From NCBI GenBank assembly GCA_014874185.1, contig JACWAF010000001.1:1-55157 (forward strand): a DNA stretch of 55,157 nucleotides, read 5' to 3'. This document shows, piece by piece, positions 18,481-27,006 of this stretch. Positions within the stretch are counted from its first letter, which is position 1; each line of letters begins with the position of its first letter. The position numbers and the translations under genes were made by a program. Source of the stretch: Nitrospirota bacterium. Lineage in GTDB: Bacteria > Nitrospirota > Thermodesulfovibrionia > Thermodesulfovibrionales > JdFR-88. The notes beneath the pieces are model-generated. The model saw nothing but the letters and a program-made list of their open reading frames with translations. It made no database searches and was not told where the DNA came from.

Positions 18481-18807
18481 CTATTCCCTTACCGTAAAAA
18501 TCGGCTCTTCTATCGCCTGGTTCTTGCAGGCAGGGCAACGGCCGGGCTTCGAGAGGCGTTCGCGCGCCTTGAACTCGAACCCGCATTTCTTGCACCGCGC
18601 GGGCGTGACCACAAGCCGAGCCTCTTTCTTGCCGAGGCTCATTTGGATATGCTCCAGGTGCCAGTAGACGTCCTTCTCGGGTATGCCCACCTCGGCGGAT
18701 ATCTCTTTTGCCGATAACGTCCGTCCTTCGATGGCGGATATTATCGCCTGCCGGATGGTCTCCCTCCGCTCGGCCGGGATGGCGGGCTGTTTGGGTTTGG
18801 ATTTCAT
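18481..18807 (-). CDS. Predicted regulator: HTH fused to zinc ribbon (COG3357-like)
   Basis: A 108-aa protein. The N-terminal half is a winged-helix segment (ETIRQAIISAIEGRTLSAKEISAEVGIPEKDVYWHLEHI); the C-terminal half is a zinc ribbon with CKKC (near residue 72) and CPAC (near 95). This matches the small transcriptional regulators described as HTH plus Zn-ribbon. It probably binds DNA, perhaps in response to metal or redox state, but no target is evident; the nearest gene divergent to it is the toxin-antitoxin pair, 71 bases away. Confidence 0.8.
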   Translation of the reverse strand: MKSKPKQPAIPAERRETIRQAIISAIEGRTLSAKEISAEVGIPEKDVYWHLEHIQMSLGKKEARLVVTPARCKKCGFEFKARERLSKPGRCPACKNQAIEEPIFTVRE

Positions 18808-18878
18808 TCTAATTATCCTATTAAAAGGAAGCCGTTAATACAAGTTCTTGCATGAAAAGTTTATGTTAAAATTAGGCC

Positions 18879-19070
18879 ATGAGAAAATCACATAAAAAAT
18901 ACATTATCAATGATGAAGGACGGAAAAACGCAGTCGTGCTGCCTATAGAGGAATACAACGAGCTTTTGGAAGACCTGCATGACCTGGCCGTGATAGCCGA
19001 ACGCAAAAAAGAACCGTCTGTCAGCCTTAAAGAACTGAAAAAGAAACTCCGGGCTGATGGGCTCATTTGA
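18879..19070 (+). CDS. Phd/RelB-type antitoxin
   Basis: The 63-aa product has the compact plan of a type II antitoxin: a short N-terminal beta region (YIINDEGRKNAVVLPIEEYNELLEDLHDL, typical of the Phd/YefM/RelB fold used for DNA binding and dimerisation) and a basic, amphipathic C-terminal helix (SLKELKKKLRADGLI) that would wrap the toxin. It overlaps the downstream toxin gene by 14 bases, the usual coupling in such modules, and probably autoregulates the pair. Confidence 0.82.
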   Translation: MRKSHKKYIINDEGRKNAVVLPIEEYNELLEDLHDLAVIAERKKEPSVSLKELKKKLRADGLI

Positions 19071-19317
19071 GATAAGATTCAAACATTCAGCGGAAGCGGA
19101 CCTTAAAAAAATAGACCGCCAATTCCTGCCTAAAATCCTCGCCGGAGTGGAAACATTATCGAATAACCCATTCCCATCCGGATGCAGAAAAATCACCGGC
19201 TCGGAATCAAGTTTTCGCGTCAGGGCCGGCGATTACAGGATAATTTATCAGGTGGATTCAGACCAGAAAGAAATCGTCATCTTTCATATCCGGCACAGGA
19301 AAGACGCTTACAAATAG
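19057..19317 (+). CDS. RelE/ParE-family toxin
   Basis: The 86-aa product has the RelE fold pattern: MGSFEIRFKHSAEADLKKI at the start, a central LSNNPFPSGCRKITGSESSFRVRAGDYRIIYQV, and VIFHIRHRKDAY at the end. The conserved basic residues (Lys/Arg in CRKI, RVRAGDYR and RHRKDAY) fit the ribosome-dependent mRNase branch more than the gyrase-acting ParE branch. Its ATG lies inside the end of the antitoxin gene. The pair sits in a gap between housekeeping genes, as expected of a mobile stability module. Confidence 0.85.
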   Translation: MGSFEIRFKHSAEADLKKIDRQFLPKILAGVETLSNNPFPSGCRKITGSESSFRVRAGDYRIIYQVDSDQKEIVIFHIRHRKDAYK

Positions 19318-19325
19318 AATATAAT

Positions 19326-19667
19326 TCACGTCTTGAAGATAAAATACGCCGCGCCTAACAGGCAGAGGCCCGCCCAGAAATAATCGAGCTTTATAGGCTG
19401 CTTCATGTAGAATACGGCGAACGGCACAAAGACGGAGAGCGTTATTATCTCCTGCAGGATCTTCAACTGGGGAAGTGAAAGCGCAGTATAGCCAATCCGG
19501 TTTGCCGGCACCTGCAGCATGTACTCAAAAAAAGCGATAGACCAGCTGATCACGGCCGCTATGTACCACGGCTTATCATGCAGGTTCTTGAGGTGACCGT
19601 ACCAGGCGTAGGTCATGAACAGGTTTGAGAAGACAAGCAGGATAATGGTCTTCGCGATTGTCGGCAC
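19326..19667 (-). CDS. DUF486 small integral membrane protein
   Basis: A 113-aa protein with four predicted membrane helices (TIILLVFSNLFMTYAWYGHL; PWYIAAVISWSIAFFEYML; LQEIITLSVFVPFAVFYM; YFWAGLCLLGAAYFIF). The YAWYGHLK and EYMLQVPANRIGY stretches match the DUF486 family, distant relatives of drug/metabolite transporters with unknown function. It starts with GTG, sharing one base with the recR stop (TAGTG), so it is the last gene of the dnaX-ybaB-recR operon. Confidence 0.85.
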   Translation of the reverse strand: MPTIAKTIILLVFSNLFMTYAWYGHLKNLHDKPWYIAAVISWSIAFFEYMLQVPANRIGYTALSLPQLKILQEIITLSVFVPFAVFYMKQPIKLDYFWAGLCLLGAAYFIFKT

Positions 19668-20263
19668 TACAGTGCCCTCCTGCCCTCCAGGCTCTTCTTC
19701 ATCGTGACCTCGTCGGCAAACTCGATATCGCCGCCGATGGGCAGGCCGTAGGCAATCCTGGTTACAAGCACATGGTTATAGGGGGAAAGGGTCTCTTTTA
19801 TATAACGGGCGGTGACTTCGCCTTTCGTATTGGGGTTGGTGGCAATGACCACCTCCTCCACTCCGTCCGAGGACACGCGGTCGACCAGCTCTTTTATCTT
19901 CAGCCTGTCAGGCGTCATCCCGTCTATCGGCGAAAGCGCGCCCATGAGGACATGATAAAGCCCGTTGAAACCGCCGGAGCGCTCTATGACGGCTATGTTG
20001 CTTGGCTCTTCAACAACGCAGATCCGTCTTTTGTCCCTCAGGGTATCGCGGCATATGGAGCATGTCTCCCCATCCGTGATGTTGAAGCAGACACTGCAAA
20101 ACCGCGCTTTTTCTTTTATCTCAACGATCGCCCCGGCCAGCGAACGCGCGTCCTCTTCGGGCATATTGAGGATGAAAAAGGCCAGTTTCTGGGCGGATTT
20201 TCTTCCTACGCCGGGGAGCTTTGAAAGCTCATCGACCAGCTTTTCAACTATACCGCGCGGCAT
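19667..20263 (-). CDS. recR: Recombination mediator RecR
   Basis: RecR acts with RecO and RecF to load RecA onto SSB-coated gaps. The 198-aa product has the helix-hairpin-helix ELSKLPGVGRKSAQKLAFF (about 11-30), the four-cysteine zinc motif CSVCFN...CSICRD (near 54-72), and a Toprim domain (CVVEEPSNIAVIER... ATNPNTKGEVTARYI). Length and order are standard. It starts one base after the ybaB stop, in the widely conserved dnaX-ybaB-recR arrangement. Confidence 0.97.
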   Translation of the reverse strand: MPRGIVEKLVDELSKLPGVGRKSAQKLAFFILNMPEEDARSLAGAIVEIKEKARFCSVCFNITDGETCSICRDTLRDKRRICVVEEPSNIAVIERSGGFNGLYHVLMGALSPIDGMTPDRLKIKELVDRVSSDGVEEVVIATNPNTKGEVTARYIKETLSPYNHVLVTRIAYGLPIGGDIEFADEVTMKKSLEGRRAL

Positions 20264-20605
20264 CTAGGCCCCGAACATGTCTCCAAGCCCGCCCATGCCG
20301 GGCAGCTTCAGCCCTCCGGTGAGCTTCGCCATCTCCTCGTTCACCATCTCCTTGGCCCTCCTGAGGGCCTCGTTGGAGGCGGCAAGGACAAGGTCTTCAA
20401 GCATCTCTATGTCTTCGGGGTTCACCACGTCTTTTTCAAGCTTTATGGATACTATCTCGCCCGCGCCGTTGGCCTTCACGGTTACCATGCCGCCCCCGGC
20501 CGTGGCCTCCACGGTCTTGTTTTTGGCCTCCTCCTGAAGCTTCTGCATCTCAGCCTGGATGCGCTGCGCCTCGCGGAGCATGTTGCCAAGCATCTTTTTG
20601 GACAT
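20264..20605 (-). CDS. YbaB/EbfC nucleoid-associated protein
   Basis: This 113-aa protein is a small DNA-binding dimer. MLGNMLREAQRIQAEMQKLQEEAKNK forms the N-terminal helix, followed by the beta strands VEATAGGGMVTVKANGAGEIVSIKL and the second helix pair; a glycine/methionine-rich tail (LKLPGMGGLGDMFGA) ends it, as in many family members. It lies between dnaX (54 bases upstream) and recR (directly downstream). Confidence 0.95.
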   Translation of the reverse strand: MSKKMLGNMLREAQRIQAEMQKLQEEAKNKTVEATAGGGMVTVKANGAGEIVSIKLEKDVVNPEDIEMLEDLVLAASNEALRRAKEMVNEEMAKLTGGLKLPGMGGLGDMFGA

Positions 20606-20659
20606 TTCAACTCTCCTCTATTTTTCTTTTATTATAAATGAATTCGCTTCGAGAGGCGG

Positions 20660-22309
20660 CTATTCTACCTCTTTAATCTCGGTTATTTTGCCATCGAACA
20701 GATCCAGGGCCTCTTTAATAAAAGGGTCTCTTGCGGCCTCCTGTATCAACTCACCTTTGGATTTGCCGCCAGCCGCCCCACTTGTTATCGAATAACTGAA
20801 TTTCAGCGGTTTGCCATATAGCGCGAAGGCTTCCTTTTCTATTATCTTTCTGTTCTCGTCCAGGTCGTCCTCATAAAGCTTCCCGTCAGGACCCGTCTCG
20901 ATCCTCAATACGCCTTCCGCGATACTTGCCTTCGAGTTGCGGAGGACTGACGATATGCCCGGCTTATTGATCCTCTCCGCAATGGCCTGAAGGAGCTTTT
21001 GAGGATCGGACACCATCCCGGCAGTCCAGGGTTCTGGCTCGGGCTTATCAGCCAGGGCAGAGGTTACCTCCTCTTTAGGAAGGGTCTTCTCTTTTACCTC
21101 CGTGGCAGGTCTTTCGGTTTTTGTTTGCTTACGCGGGGCATCCTCTTCCGCCTCAGGCCTGATATCCTGTTCTATCAATCCGGCGGATTCAAGCTTCTCG
21201 ATGGCCTCTTTTACGGGCTGCAGGAGACGCAGATAGCTTACCTTTAAAAGGGCCATCTCCAGCGCGACACGGGGCATGAAGGAATACTTGAGTTCCGGTT
21301 CGGCTTTCAAAAGCTCTGAAAGGAGCACCAGGAGCTGCTCTTCGCCAGCCGCATCGGAGAGGTCTTTTAATGCCGATATCTCGCCTTCCGAGGCGTCCAG
21401 TATGTCATCGGGCTTTTTCACATATTTAAGGACCAGGAGGTCGCGCGCTATCTTTATCAGGTCCTTTAGGAGCTGCCTCAGGTCGGCCCCCTTCTCCACA
21501 AAACCGGAGACTGCATCCAGTATCCCCGCCCTGTCCGCAAGGAGCACGGAGCGGGTAAGTTCCGCCAACGCCCCGAACTCCGTCAGCCCGAGGAGTTCTT
21601 TTACGAGGTCTTCTTCTATATCGCTTGACACAGAGGCTATCTGGTCCAAAAGGGTGAGCGAATCCCTCATGCTGCCGTCCGCGGCCCGCGCGATAAGCTC
21701 CAGGGCCTGGGGGGTGATATTCAGGCCTTCGGATACGGTTATCTTTCTGAGCCTCTCCTTTATGGTGCTCGTGGATATCCGCTTAAACGGCAGGTGCTGG
21801 CAGCGCGAGAAGACCGTCAGCGGGATGTCCTTGGGGTCTGTGGTGGCCATCACGAATACCACATGGGCGGGCGGCTCTTCAAGGGTTTTAAGGAAGGCAT
21901 TGAAGGCCGAGTCCGAGAGCATGTGTGCCTCGTCGATTATATATATCTTGTATCTTCCGCTGGAAGGGGCGTAACGGACCTTCTCCCTGAGGTCGCGGAT
22001 GTTTTCAACCCCGTTGTTGGAGGCGCCGTCTATTTCTATGATGTCTATGCTGGAGCCCTCGGCCACGGCCTTGCAGGAAGGGCACCTGCCGCAAGGCTCC
22101 GCCGTTGGGCCTTCGGCGCAGTTCAGGGCCTTCGCGAATATGCGGGCGGTAGAGGTCTTTCCCACCCCCCTGGGGCCGGAGAAGATATAAGCGTGGGCGA
22201 TCTTGCCCTGGGAGATGGAATTCTTCAGTATCCTGGCGATCGGTTCCTGTCCGACCAGGTCTTCGAAACCCCCGGGCCTCCACTTTCTTGCAAGTACAAG
22301 GTAGCTCAT
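20660..22309 (-). CDS. dnaX: DNA polymerase III subunits gamma/tau
   Basis: DnaX is the ATPase core of the clamp loader. The 549-aa product begins MSYLVLARKWRPGGFEDLVGQEPIARIL, with Walker A SGPRGVGKTSTARIFAKALNC (near 45-53), the zinc site C...CGRCPSC (near 65-80), Walker B IYIIDEAHML and the SRC sensor-1 motif (TVFSRCQHLPF). Domain III follows, then a charged Pro/Glu/Lys linker (about 395-435) and a tau-type C-terminal domain. I see no slippery A6G frameshift signal that would make a shorter gamma form. It lies just after the SRP RNA. Confidence 0.96.
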   Translation of the reverse strand: MSYLVLARKWRPGGFEDLVGQEPIARILKNSISQGKIAHAYIFSGPRGVGKTSTARIFAKALNCAEGPTAEPCGRCPSCKAVAEGSSIDIIEIDGASNNGVENIRDLREKVRYAPSSGRYKIYIIDEAHMLSDSAFNAFLKTLEEPPAHVVFVMATTDPKDIPLTVFSRCQHLPFKRISTSTIKERLRKITVSEGLNITPQALELIARAADGSMRDSLTLLDQIASVSSDIEEDLVKELLGLTEFGALAELTRSVLLADRAGILDAVSGFVEKGADLRQLLKDLIKIARDLLVLKYVKKPDDILDASEGEISALKDLSDAAGEEQLLVLLSELLKAEPELKYSFMPRVALEMALLKVSYLRLLQPVKEAIEKLESAGLIEQDIRPEAEEDAPRKQTKTERPATEVKEKTLPKEEVTSALADKPEPEPWTAGMVSDPQKLLQAIAERINKPGISSVLRNSKASIAEGVLRIETGPDGKLYEDDLDENRKIIEKEAFALYGKPLKFSYSITSGAAGGKSKGELIQEAARDPFIKEALDLFDGKITEIKEVE

Positions 22310-22325
22310 GGGCGGATAATTTTAA

Positions 22326-22427
22326 CCCGGGCGGATTCCCGCGGTACACAGGATAAAATGCTTACCGTTGCTTCCTTCCGGACCTGGCGGGGTTCACACC
22401 ATCCTGTTACGCGGGGCCGCCCGGGCG
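22326..22427 (-). ncRNA. ffs: Small signal recognition particle RNA (4.5S-type)
   Basis: The minus strand carries the universal SRP RNA helix-8 tip: CAGGTCCGGAAGGAAGCAAC. The ends pair as GCCCGGGCGG with CCGCCCGGGT, giving a single hairpin of about 102 nt, the size of the bacterial short form. It binds Ffh to target nascent membrane proteins. Position between tRNA-Ser and dnaX is a common bacterial arrangement. Confidence 0.95.
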
Positions 22428-22453
22428 CTTTAAGCTGCATAAAATTCAAATGG

Positions 22454-22540
22454 CGGAGAGGCAGGGATTTGAACCCTGGGTGGAGTTTAATCCACACACG
22501 ATTTCCAGTCGTGCACCTTCAGCCTCTCGGTCACCTCTCC
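22454..22540 (-). tRNA. tRNA-Ser (GGA)
   Basis: Minus-strand cloverleaf of 87 nt. Acceptor arms GGAGAGG and CCTCTCC; anticodon stem CACGA/TCGTG with loop CTGGAAA, anticodon GGA (decodes UCC/UCU); long variable arm typical of Ser (GTGTGGATTAAACTCCAC region); T arm with GGTTCAAATCC. CCA is not encoded. Confidence 0.96.
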
Positions 22541-22549
22541 GGAAAGTAC

Positions 22550-22612
22550 CCCAAGGCGGATGAAATCCGCCGTATTTATGCCCAAGGCGGATGAAAATCC
22601 GCCGTATTTATG
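22550..22612. repeat. Tandem pair of 31/32-bp hairpin units
   Basis: Two adjacent copies of CCAAGGCGGAT-GAAA-ATCCGCCGTATTTATG differ by one base. Each unit can fold into a GGCGGAT/ATCCGCC hairpin. It lies directly upstream of tRNA-Ser and downstream of the response-regulator gene. It may be a terminator-like or REP-like element. Confidence 0.85.
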
Positions 22613-22724
22613 TTTTATTTCCGGCTATTTTCAAGCCGACTATACTACAACACAATCTGCCGGATTGTCAAAGGAACGGCCCAGGCATTATTATAACGGA
22701 CCCCCTCCCCTTAAGACAAGCCCG

Positions 22725-23492
22725 CTAGAAGAGCTGAAGGCCCTTTTCCGCCGCTTCTTTCTTCTTTCTGAAGGCATTCGGAGTGAAGCCGGTCGTCCTC
22801 TTGAAATTCTTTATGAAACCGCTCAGGTCGTTGAAGCCCGCTTCCAGAGCAACCATGGAGACGTTCATGGTTGTCCTCATGAAGAGGTCCTTTGCCTTTT
22901 CTATCCGGAGCCTGGTCAGAAACTGCATCGGCGAAGCACCGGTATATTTTTTAAAAAGCCTGCAGAAATGATGCCTGCTCAAGCCGGCCTCGGCGGCAAC
23001 GGCCTCAAGGCTCACATCTTCCTTCAGCCTGTCTTCAAGGAAATTAACGGCCCTCAATATATTTGGAGGCAGGTGCTTCGAATACTGCGCGGGAGGCGGC
23101 TCGAACACGCCCAGCGGATAATGGTACCGCTGGCTGTACGAACGCGGCATGGAAAGGATGTTGGAGATGGTTGCCTTTAATTCGAAGAGGTTGACGGGCT
23201 TTTTGAAATAATCCCTCGCGCCCAGCCTGAACGCCTTTACGGCCGCCTCCTCGGAACCGGCCTCGGTTATGAAAAGGACGGGGACCTCGGGCGTGGCCTC
23301 CTTTACCTGTTGCAGGAGCTTGAACCCCCTCCTTACATCCAGACCGCAGTCCAGTATCAGGAGCCTGAAATCCTCCTTTTCAATGCTGGCCGCAACGTCC
23401 CCAAGCCTCCCCTGTCGGACGGGGCAGCCCGCGGCAATTAGGGCCTGTGCGATATCGCGAGAGCCCGCTTCCGATGCCAATAGCACGCTCAT
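22725..23492 (-). CDS. Response regulator with AraC-type DNA-binding domain
   Basis: A 255-aa protein with a receiver domain (about 1-118) and an AraC/XylS double helix-turn-helix (about 145-250; LEAVAAEAGLSRHHFCRLFKKYTGASPMQFL and MVALEAGFNDLSGFIKNFKRTTGFTPNAF). The putative phospho-acceptor is Asp in LLILDCGLD near residue 49 and the conserved Lys is in YFKKPV near 97. The usual acidic pair after the first strand is absent (the protein starts SVLLASEAG), so phosphorylation chemistry may be weakened. No kinase is adjacent. Confidence 0.85.
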   Translation of the reverse strand: MSVLLASEAGSRDIAQALIAAGCPVRQGRLGDVAASIEKEDFRLLILDCGLDVRRGFKLLQQVKEATPEVPVLFITEAGSEEAAVKAFRLGARDYFKKPVNLFELKATISNILSMPRSYSQRYHYPLGVFEPPPAQYSKHLPPNILRAVNFLEDRLKEDVSLEAVAAEAGLSRHHFCRLFKKYTGASPMQFLTRLRIEKAKDLFMRTTMNVSMVALEAGFNDLSGFIKNFKRTTGFTPNAFRKKKEAAEKGLQLF

Positions 23493-23643
23493 TTACGGCT
23501 AAATAGTACTCCAGGAAATTCCGGAGCACAATCCCGGAATATGCCTGAAAAAAAATAAAAAAGCTTCACAACACATCGGCCCTCTGGTATTTTATTTATA
23601 GTCGCATCCGAGCCAACCTTAAAAAAAAGAGAGGGCCAAAGCC

Positions 23644-24978
23644 ATGCTGAACGAAAGGCTCAGTCACATAAATACGGGGCTGAAGCCCCTTAGGCTCATA
23701 CAGAACGCCCCCCTGGAGGGCAAGACAGTCCTGGTCCGCTTCGACCACAACGTGGTGAAGGGCGGAGTTATCAGAGACCCGTACCGCATAGACCGCAGCC
23801 TGGGCACCCTGTATAACATCGTGGAAAGGGGCGGAAGGCCCATCATGATGACCCATATCGGCCGCCCAAAAGACAGGAAGACCGGCGAGATACATTGCCG
23901 CATGGAGGAATCCGTCCAGCCGATAGTGGAATACCTCGAACGGAAGCTCCACGTCAGATTCCTGGTGCCTGAGTTTCATATAGAGCCAGGCGAGGGCATG
24001 AAAAACATAGACACCTCCATAAACCACGCTATAAAGTCACTGAAAGAGAGGAAGATCGGGGGCATATACCTGCCCAATACCCGGTGGTTCAAGGGCGAGG
24101 AGGCCAAAGACGAGTGGCGCGACCGCTTCGCCATCCAGCTTGCCGGGCTGTCGGACATCTACATAAACGACGCCTTCGGCTCCTGGCAGCCCCATGCCTC
24201 CACTTACGATATAACCAGGTACCTGCCCTCTTATGCCGGATATCTCATGCAGGAGGACATTGATAACCTCCACTACGTGCTGGACCCCGAAAGGCCGTTC
24301 CTTGCGGTGGTGGCGGGCTCCAAGTTCGATACAAAGATAAAACCCCTTTACGCACTGTACGATAAGGCGGACCAGATTGTCCTGGGCGGGGTCATATACA
24401 ACGCCTATCTTGCCGCCAAATATGATATAAACATAAAAGGCATTGCACCAGAAGACGTGAAGGCGGCCAGGGAGCTTGTGGAAGAGGACAGGCGGGCAAA
24501 CAAAATAATAGAGCTTCCCTACGTTGTGGAATCGGACACCATGGAGGGGAAGACGGAAGGCAGGTACCGGACCGTGCCGGTAAAGGACTTCAAGAAGGGC
24601 AGCAGTTACAATTACTTCCTGGACATTGCGGCGGAGTCATTTTCCGAAAGGCAGGTGCTTGAGAGTTTTCTCGCCGCGAAGACCATATTCGTGAATGCCG
24701 TCATGGGATATACCCCCCATTTCACGGAGGGCTCCAAGGCCCTGGACGAGACCACTGATAAAAACAGCTTCGCCAAGAAACTCTATGGCGGGGGCGATAC
24801 GCTGCAGGAATTCAAGAACCTCTGCCCCGGCCTCTACCTCTCCGTGCTGGACAACACGCAATATTACTTCTTCACGGGCGGGGGCACGGTGCTCACCGCC
24901 ATAGAGGAAGGCAGCCCATACGGGATAGAGCCGGTAAAGGCACTTATGGAACAGCACGCAGTTGAAGCATTGGTTTAA
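23644..24978 (+). CDS. pgk: Divergent phosphoglycerate kinase
   Basis: The 444-aa product follows the PGK fold end to end but with unusual signatures: VRFDHNVVKGG for the common VRxDxNVP, MTHIGRPK for SHLGRP, LPNTRWFKGEE for LENxRFxxGE, NDAFGSWQPHAST where most PGKs have DAFGxAHRAxAS, AGSKFDTKI for GGxKVxxKI, and nucleotide loops YGGGDT and FTGGGT. It would interconvert 1,3-bisphosphoglycerate and 3-phosphoglycerate with ADP/ATP. The altered H-R site in the substrate lobe is the main doubt about catalysis or substrate. A phosphofructokinase-family gene follows after 35 bases, suggesting a glycolytic/gluconeogenic operon. Confidence 0.82.
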   Translation: MLNERLSHINTGLKPLRLIQNAPLEGKTVLVRFDHNVVKGGVIRDPYRIDRSLGTLYNIVERGGRPIMMTHIGRPKDRKTGEIHCRMEESVQPIVEYLERKLHVRFLVPEFHIEPGEGMKNIDTSINHAIKSLKERKIGGIYLPNTRWFKGEEAKDEWRDRFAIQLAGLSDIYINDAFGSWQPHASTYDITRYLPSYAGYLMQEDIDNLHYVLDPERPFLAVVAGSKFDTKIKPLYALYDKADQIVLGGVIYNAYLAAKYDINIKGIAPEDVKAARELVEEDRRANKIIELPYVVESDTMEGKTEGRYRTVPVKDFKKGSSYNYFLDIAAESFSERQVLESFLAAKTIFVNAVMGYTPHFTEGSKALDETTDKNSFAKKLYGGGDTLQEFKNLCPGLYLSVLDNTQYYFFTGGGTVLTAIEEGSPYGIEPVKALMEQHAVEALV

Positions 24979-25013
24979 TATAAATACTATAACTATTTGA
25001 TTCAGGAGGAAAA

Positions 25014-26225
25014 ATGGCTATCAAGAAATTGGGGGTAATCACAAGCGGGGGCGATTGCGGCGGCTTGAACGCCGTTATAAAGGGTGTAGGGCTGATCTCA
25101 AACGCGCTTGGGATAGAGGCGGTCATCATACCAAACGGCTATGCGGGCCTTTACAACCTTATAGAGATGAACAAGCTGGCATCCCTCTCTCAGGCGAGGC
25201 TTGAGATCATAAAGGCGGCCCCGTCGGGCTCCGAGGCCGGGCACTCCAGGGTGAAGATAAAAAAGATAGACGACCCGGACAAGTACGAGCGCATAAAGAA
25301 GGGCCTTGAAAAGTTCGGGATAGACGGGCTTGTGATAAGCGGCGGGGACGATACCGGAAGCGTGATGGTGGACCTCTCCGAACAGGGCATAAAGTGCGTC
25401 CACGTCCCAAAGACGATGGACCTTGACCTGCAGTCCTACAGCGTGGGGGGCGATTCCGCCGTGAACCGCATCGCCAATTTCGCCCGCGACCTCCAGACCA
25501 CCGGCATGAGCCATAACAGGGTGATCGTGATGGAGGTCTTCGGGCGCTATGCCGGGCACACGGCGATGAGGGGCGGCATCGGCGGTGAGGCCGACTGCAT
25601 CCTGATACCCGAAATACCCGTGGACTTCGACGAGGTCTACGCCCACATGAAGGCCCGCTACACGGAAAGGGTGCTCTCGAGCGACGTTATGGCCGGGACA
25701 TACACAATAGTAGTGGCCGAGGGCCTTAAGGACGTAAAGGGCGAGACCATCGCGGACACCAGCGCAGGAAAGGACGCCTTCGGCCATTTGAAACTGACCG
25801 GGGCGGGCAAATACGTCCGCAAACAGCTTGAGGAACGCATGAAGAAAGACCCCGATGTAATTGAATTCATGAAGAAATCCCATATGTACACACCTGGCAT
25901 CTACGAGATGCCGGAGATAAGGGAGGTCACTCCCGGGCACCTTGTAAGGAGCGGCAGCACCTCCGCTTATGACGTGAACTTCGGCCTTTCAGCCGGGGCG
26001 GCGGGCGTTCTGCTCCTTGCCAGCGGGCACACCGGCGTGAGCGTCATTGATGTAACCGGAAAGGATGTAAAATTCATCCCCACAGCTCAGGTGATTAAAC
26101 AGAGGCTTGTGAACATGGACGAAGTCGCCCTGTATGAGGAAATGGGCATCTGCTTCGGCCGGGCGCCCCAAAAATACGAGCCCCAATTCATAGAGGGATC
26201 GCTGCCTATAGCAAGACACCTCTAA
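25014..26225 (+). CDS. 6-phosphofructokinase family, probably PPi-dependent
   Basis: A 403-aa PFK-family enzyme phosphorylating fructose 6-phosphate. TSGGDCGGLNAV forms the first nucleotide loop. The discriminating sites read ISGGDDTGS (second Asp where ATP-PFKs have Gly) and VPKTMDLDL (Lys where ATP-PFKs have Gly; catalytic Asp pair kept), both features of the pyrophosphate-using group. MEVFGRYAGHTA is the substrate loop. The phosphoryl donor is inferred. AGGAGG precedes the ATG at good spacing. A PPi enzyme would be reversible and would save ATP, fitting an energy-limited anaerobe; it pairs with the PGK just upstream. Confidence 0.82.
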   Translation: MAIKKLGVITSGGDCGGLNAVIKGVGLISNALGIEAVIIPNGYAGLYNLIEMNKLASLSQARLEIIKAAPSGSEAGHSRVKIKKIDDPDKYERIKKGLEKFGIDGLVISGGDDTGSVMVDLSEQGIKCVHVPKTMDLDLQSYSVGGDSAVNRIANFARDLQTTGMSHNRVIVMEVFGRYAGHTAMRGGIGGEADCILIPEIPVDFDEVYAHMKARYTERVLSSDVMAGTYTIVVAEGLKDVKGETIADTSAGKDAFGHLKLTGAGKYVRKQLEERMKKDPDVIEFMKKSHMYTPGIYEMPEIREVTPGHLVRSGSTSAYDVNFGLSAGAAGVLLLASGHTGVSVIDVTGKDVKFIPTAQVIKQRLVNMDEVALYEEMGICFGRAPQKYEPQFIEGSLPIARHL

Positions 26226-26239
26226 AAAGAAAAGACAGG

Positions 26240-26362
26240 GACTTCTTTCTTTGTAAAGAAAGAAGCAAAGAAACTTTTGGCTTTTGCGGGGCTTTGCCCC
26301 GCAAAAAAAGTGAAAATTTTTTCTTTTGCTACTTTTCTTTTTTATAAAAAAGAAAAGTAGTC
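26240..26362. repeat. Three consecutive perfect hairpins between pfk and phosphodiesterase genes
   Basis: Palindrome 1 is 26242-26265 (11-bp arms CTTCTTTCTTT, loop GT). Palindrome 2 is 26282-26306 (arms TTTTGCGGGGC, loop TTT). Palindrome 3 is 26329-26360, a perfect 32-bp dyad rich in A/T. The GC-rich middle hairpin followed by seven A (or preceded by T on the other strand) could end transcription from both converging genes. Confidence 0.8.
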
Positions 26363-26364
26363 CT

Positions 26365-26844
26365 TTATAAAGTTATTATCTCGGCCTTCATCTGGTCGGT
26401 GTCCAGGAGGGCCACGGTGGATTGGCCTTTGTGAAGCCTTGCGGCCTTGCCGGGGTTTATGACCAGGGTCTTTCCTATCTGCCGTATATCGGGCCTGTGC
26501 AGGTGCCCGTAGATAATTATATCGAACTCGCCGCTTTCCGCTATGGCTTCCAGAAAATCGGGCTCGTGCATGAGGGCAAGCTTCTTCCCTCCCACATCCT
26601 TGATATAGGGCTGATTGAAGACCCTGCCCCCGGATTTCTCCCTAACCAGGAGCTTGTCCCCATCGTTGTTTCCGAATATCCCGGCGAACTCCGCCACCAG
26701 GTCCCTGAAGTACTCGAAGGTGAAAGGGGATACGATGTCCCCGGCGTGAAGGACAAGCCCTACCCCTTTCCGGTTGAAAAAAATGACCGCCTTTTTTATC
26801 TGCTCCATGTCGTCGTGCGTGTCAGAGATGATCCCAATGAGCAT
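26365..26844 (-). CDS. YfcE/MJ0936-type metallophosphoesterase
   Basis: The 159-aa protein has the calcineurin-like dinuclear metal site of the YfcE/MJ0936 family: MLIGIISDTHDD (metal-binding D and H), LHAGDIV, GNND, LMHEPD in place of the usual GH, and YGHLHRPDI. It probably hydrolyses phosphodiesters; the true substrate is unknown. It converges with the phosphofructokinase-family gene across the hairpin trio. Confidence 0.88.
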   Translation of the reverse strand: MLIGIISDTHDDMEQIKKAVIFFNRKGVGLVLHAGDIVSPFTFEYFRDLVAEFAGIFGNNDGDKLLVREKSGGRVFNQPYIKDVGGKKLALMHEPDFLEAIAESGEFDIIIYGHLHRPDIRQIGKTLVINPGKAARLHKGQSTVALLDTDQMKAEIITL

Positions 26845-27006
26845 TGCGCCACCCTTCTATAAAAATTTTTCCTGATATTATAATTCATTCCCGGTTTCGC
26901 GGCACCCCGCCGGGGCCTCAAGCAGTCCTTTCAAACCGGCTTGGGATTTGACATCGGCCGGTTTTAAGAGTAAAAAAGCCTTATGGAGGGGGAGAAAGGA
27001 GGAGCC

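Noticed and set aside
20660-22309. Programmed frameshift making a short gamma form of DnaX
   Set aside because: No slippery A-run with a following hairpin was found in the linker region.
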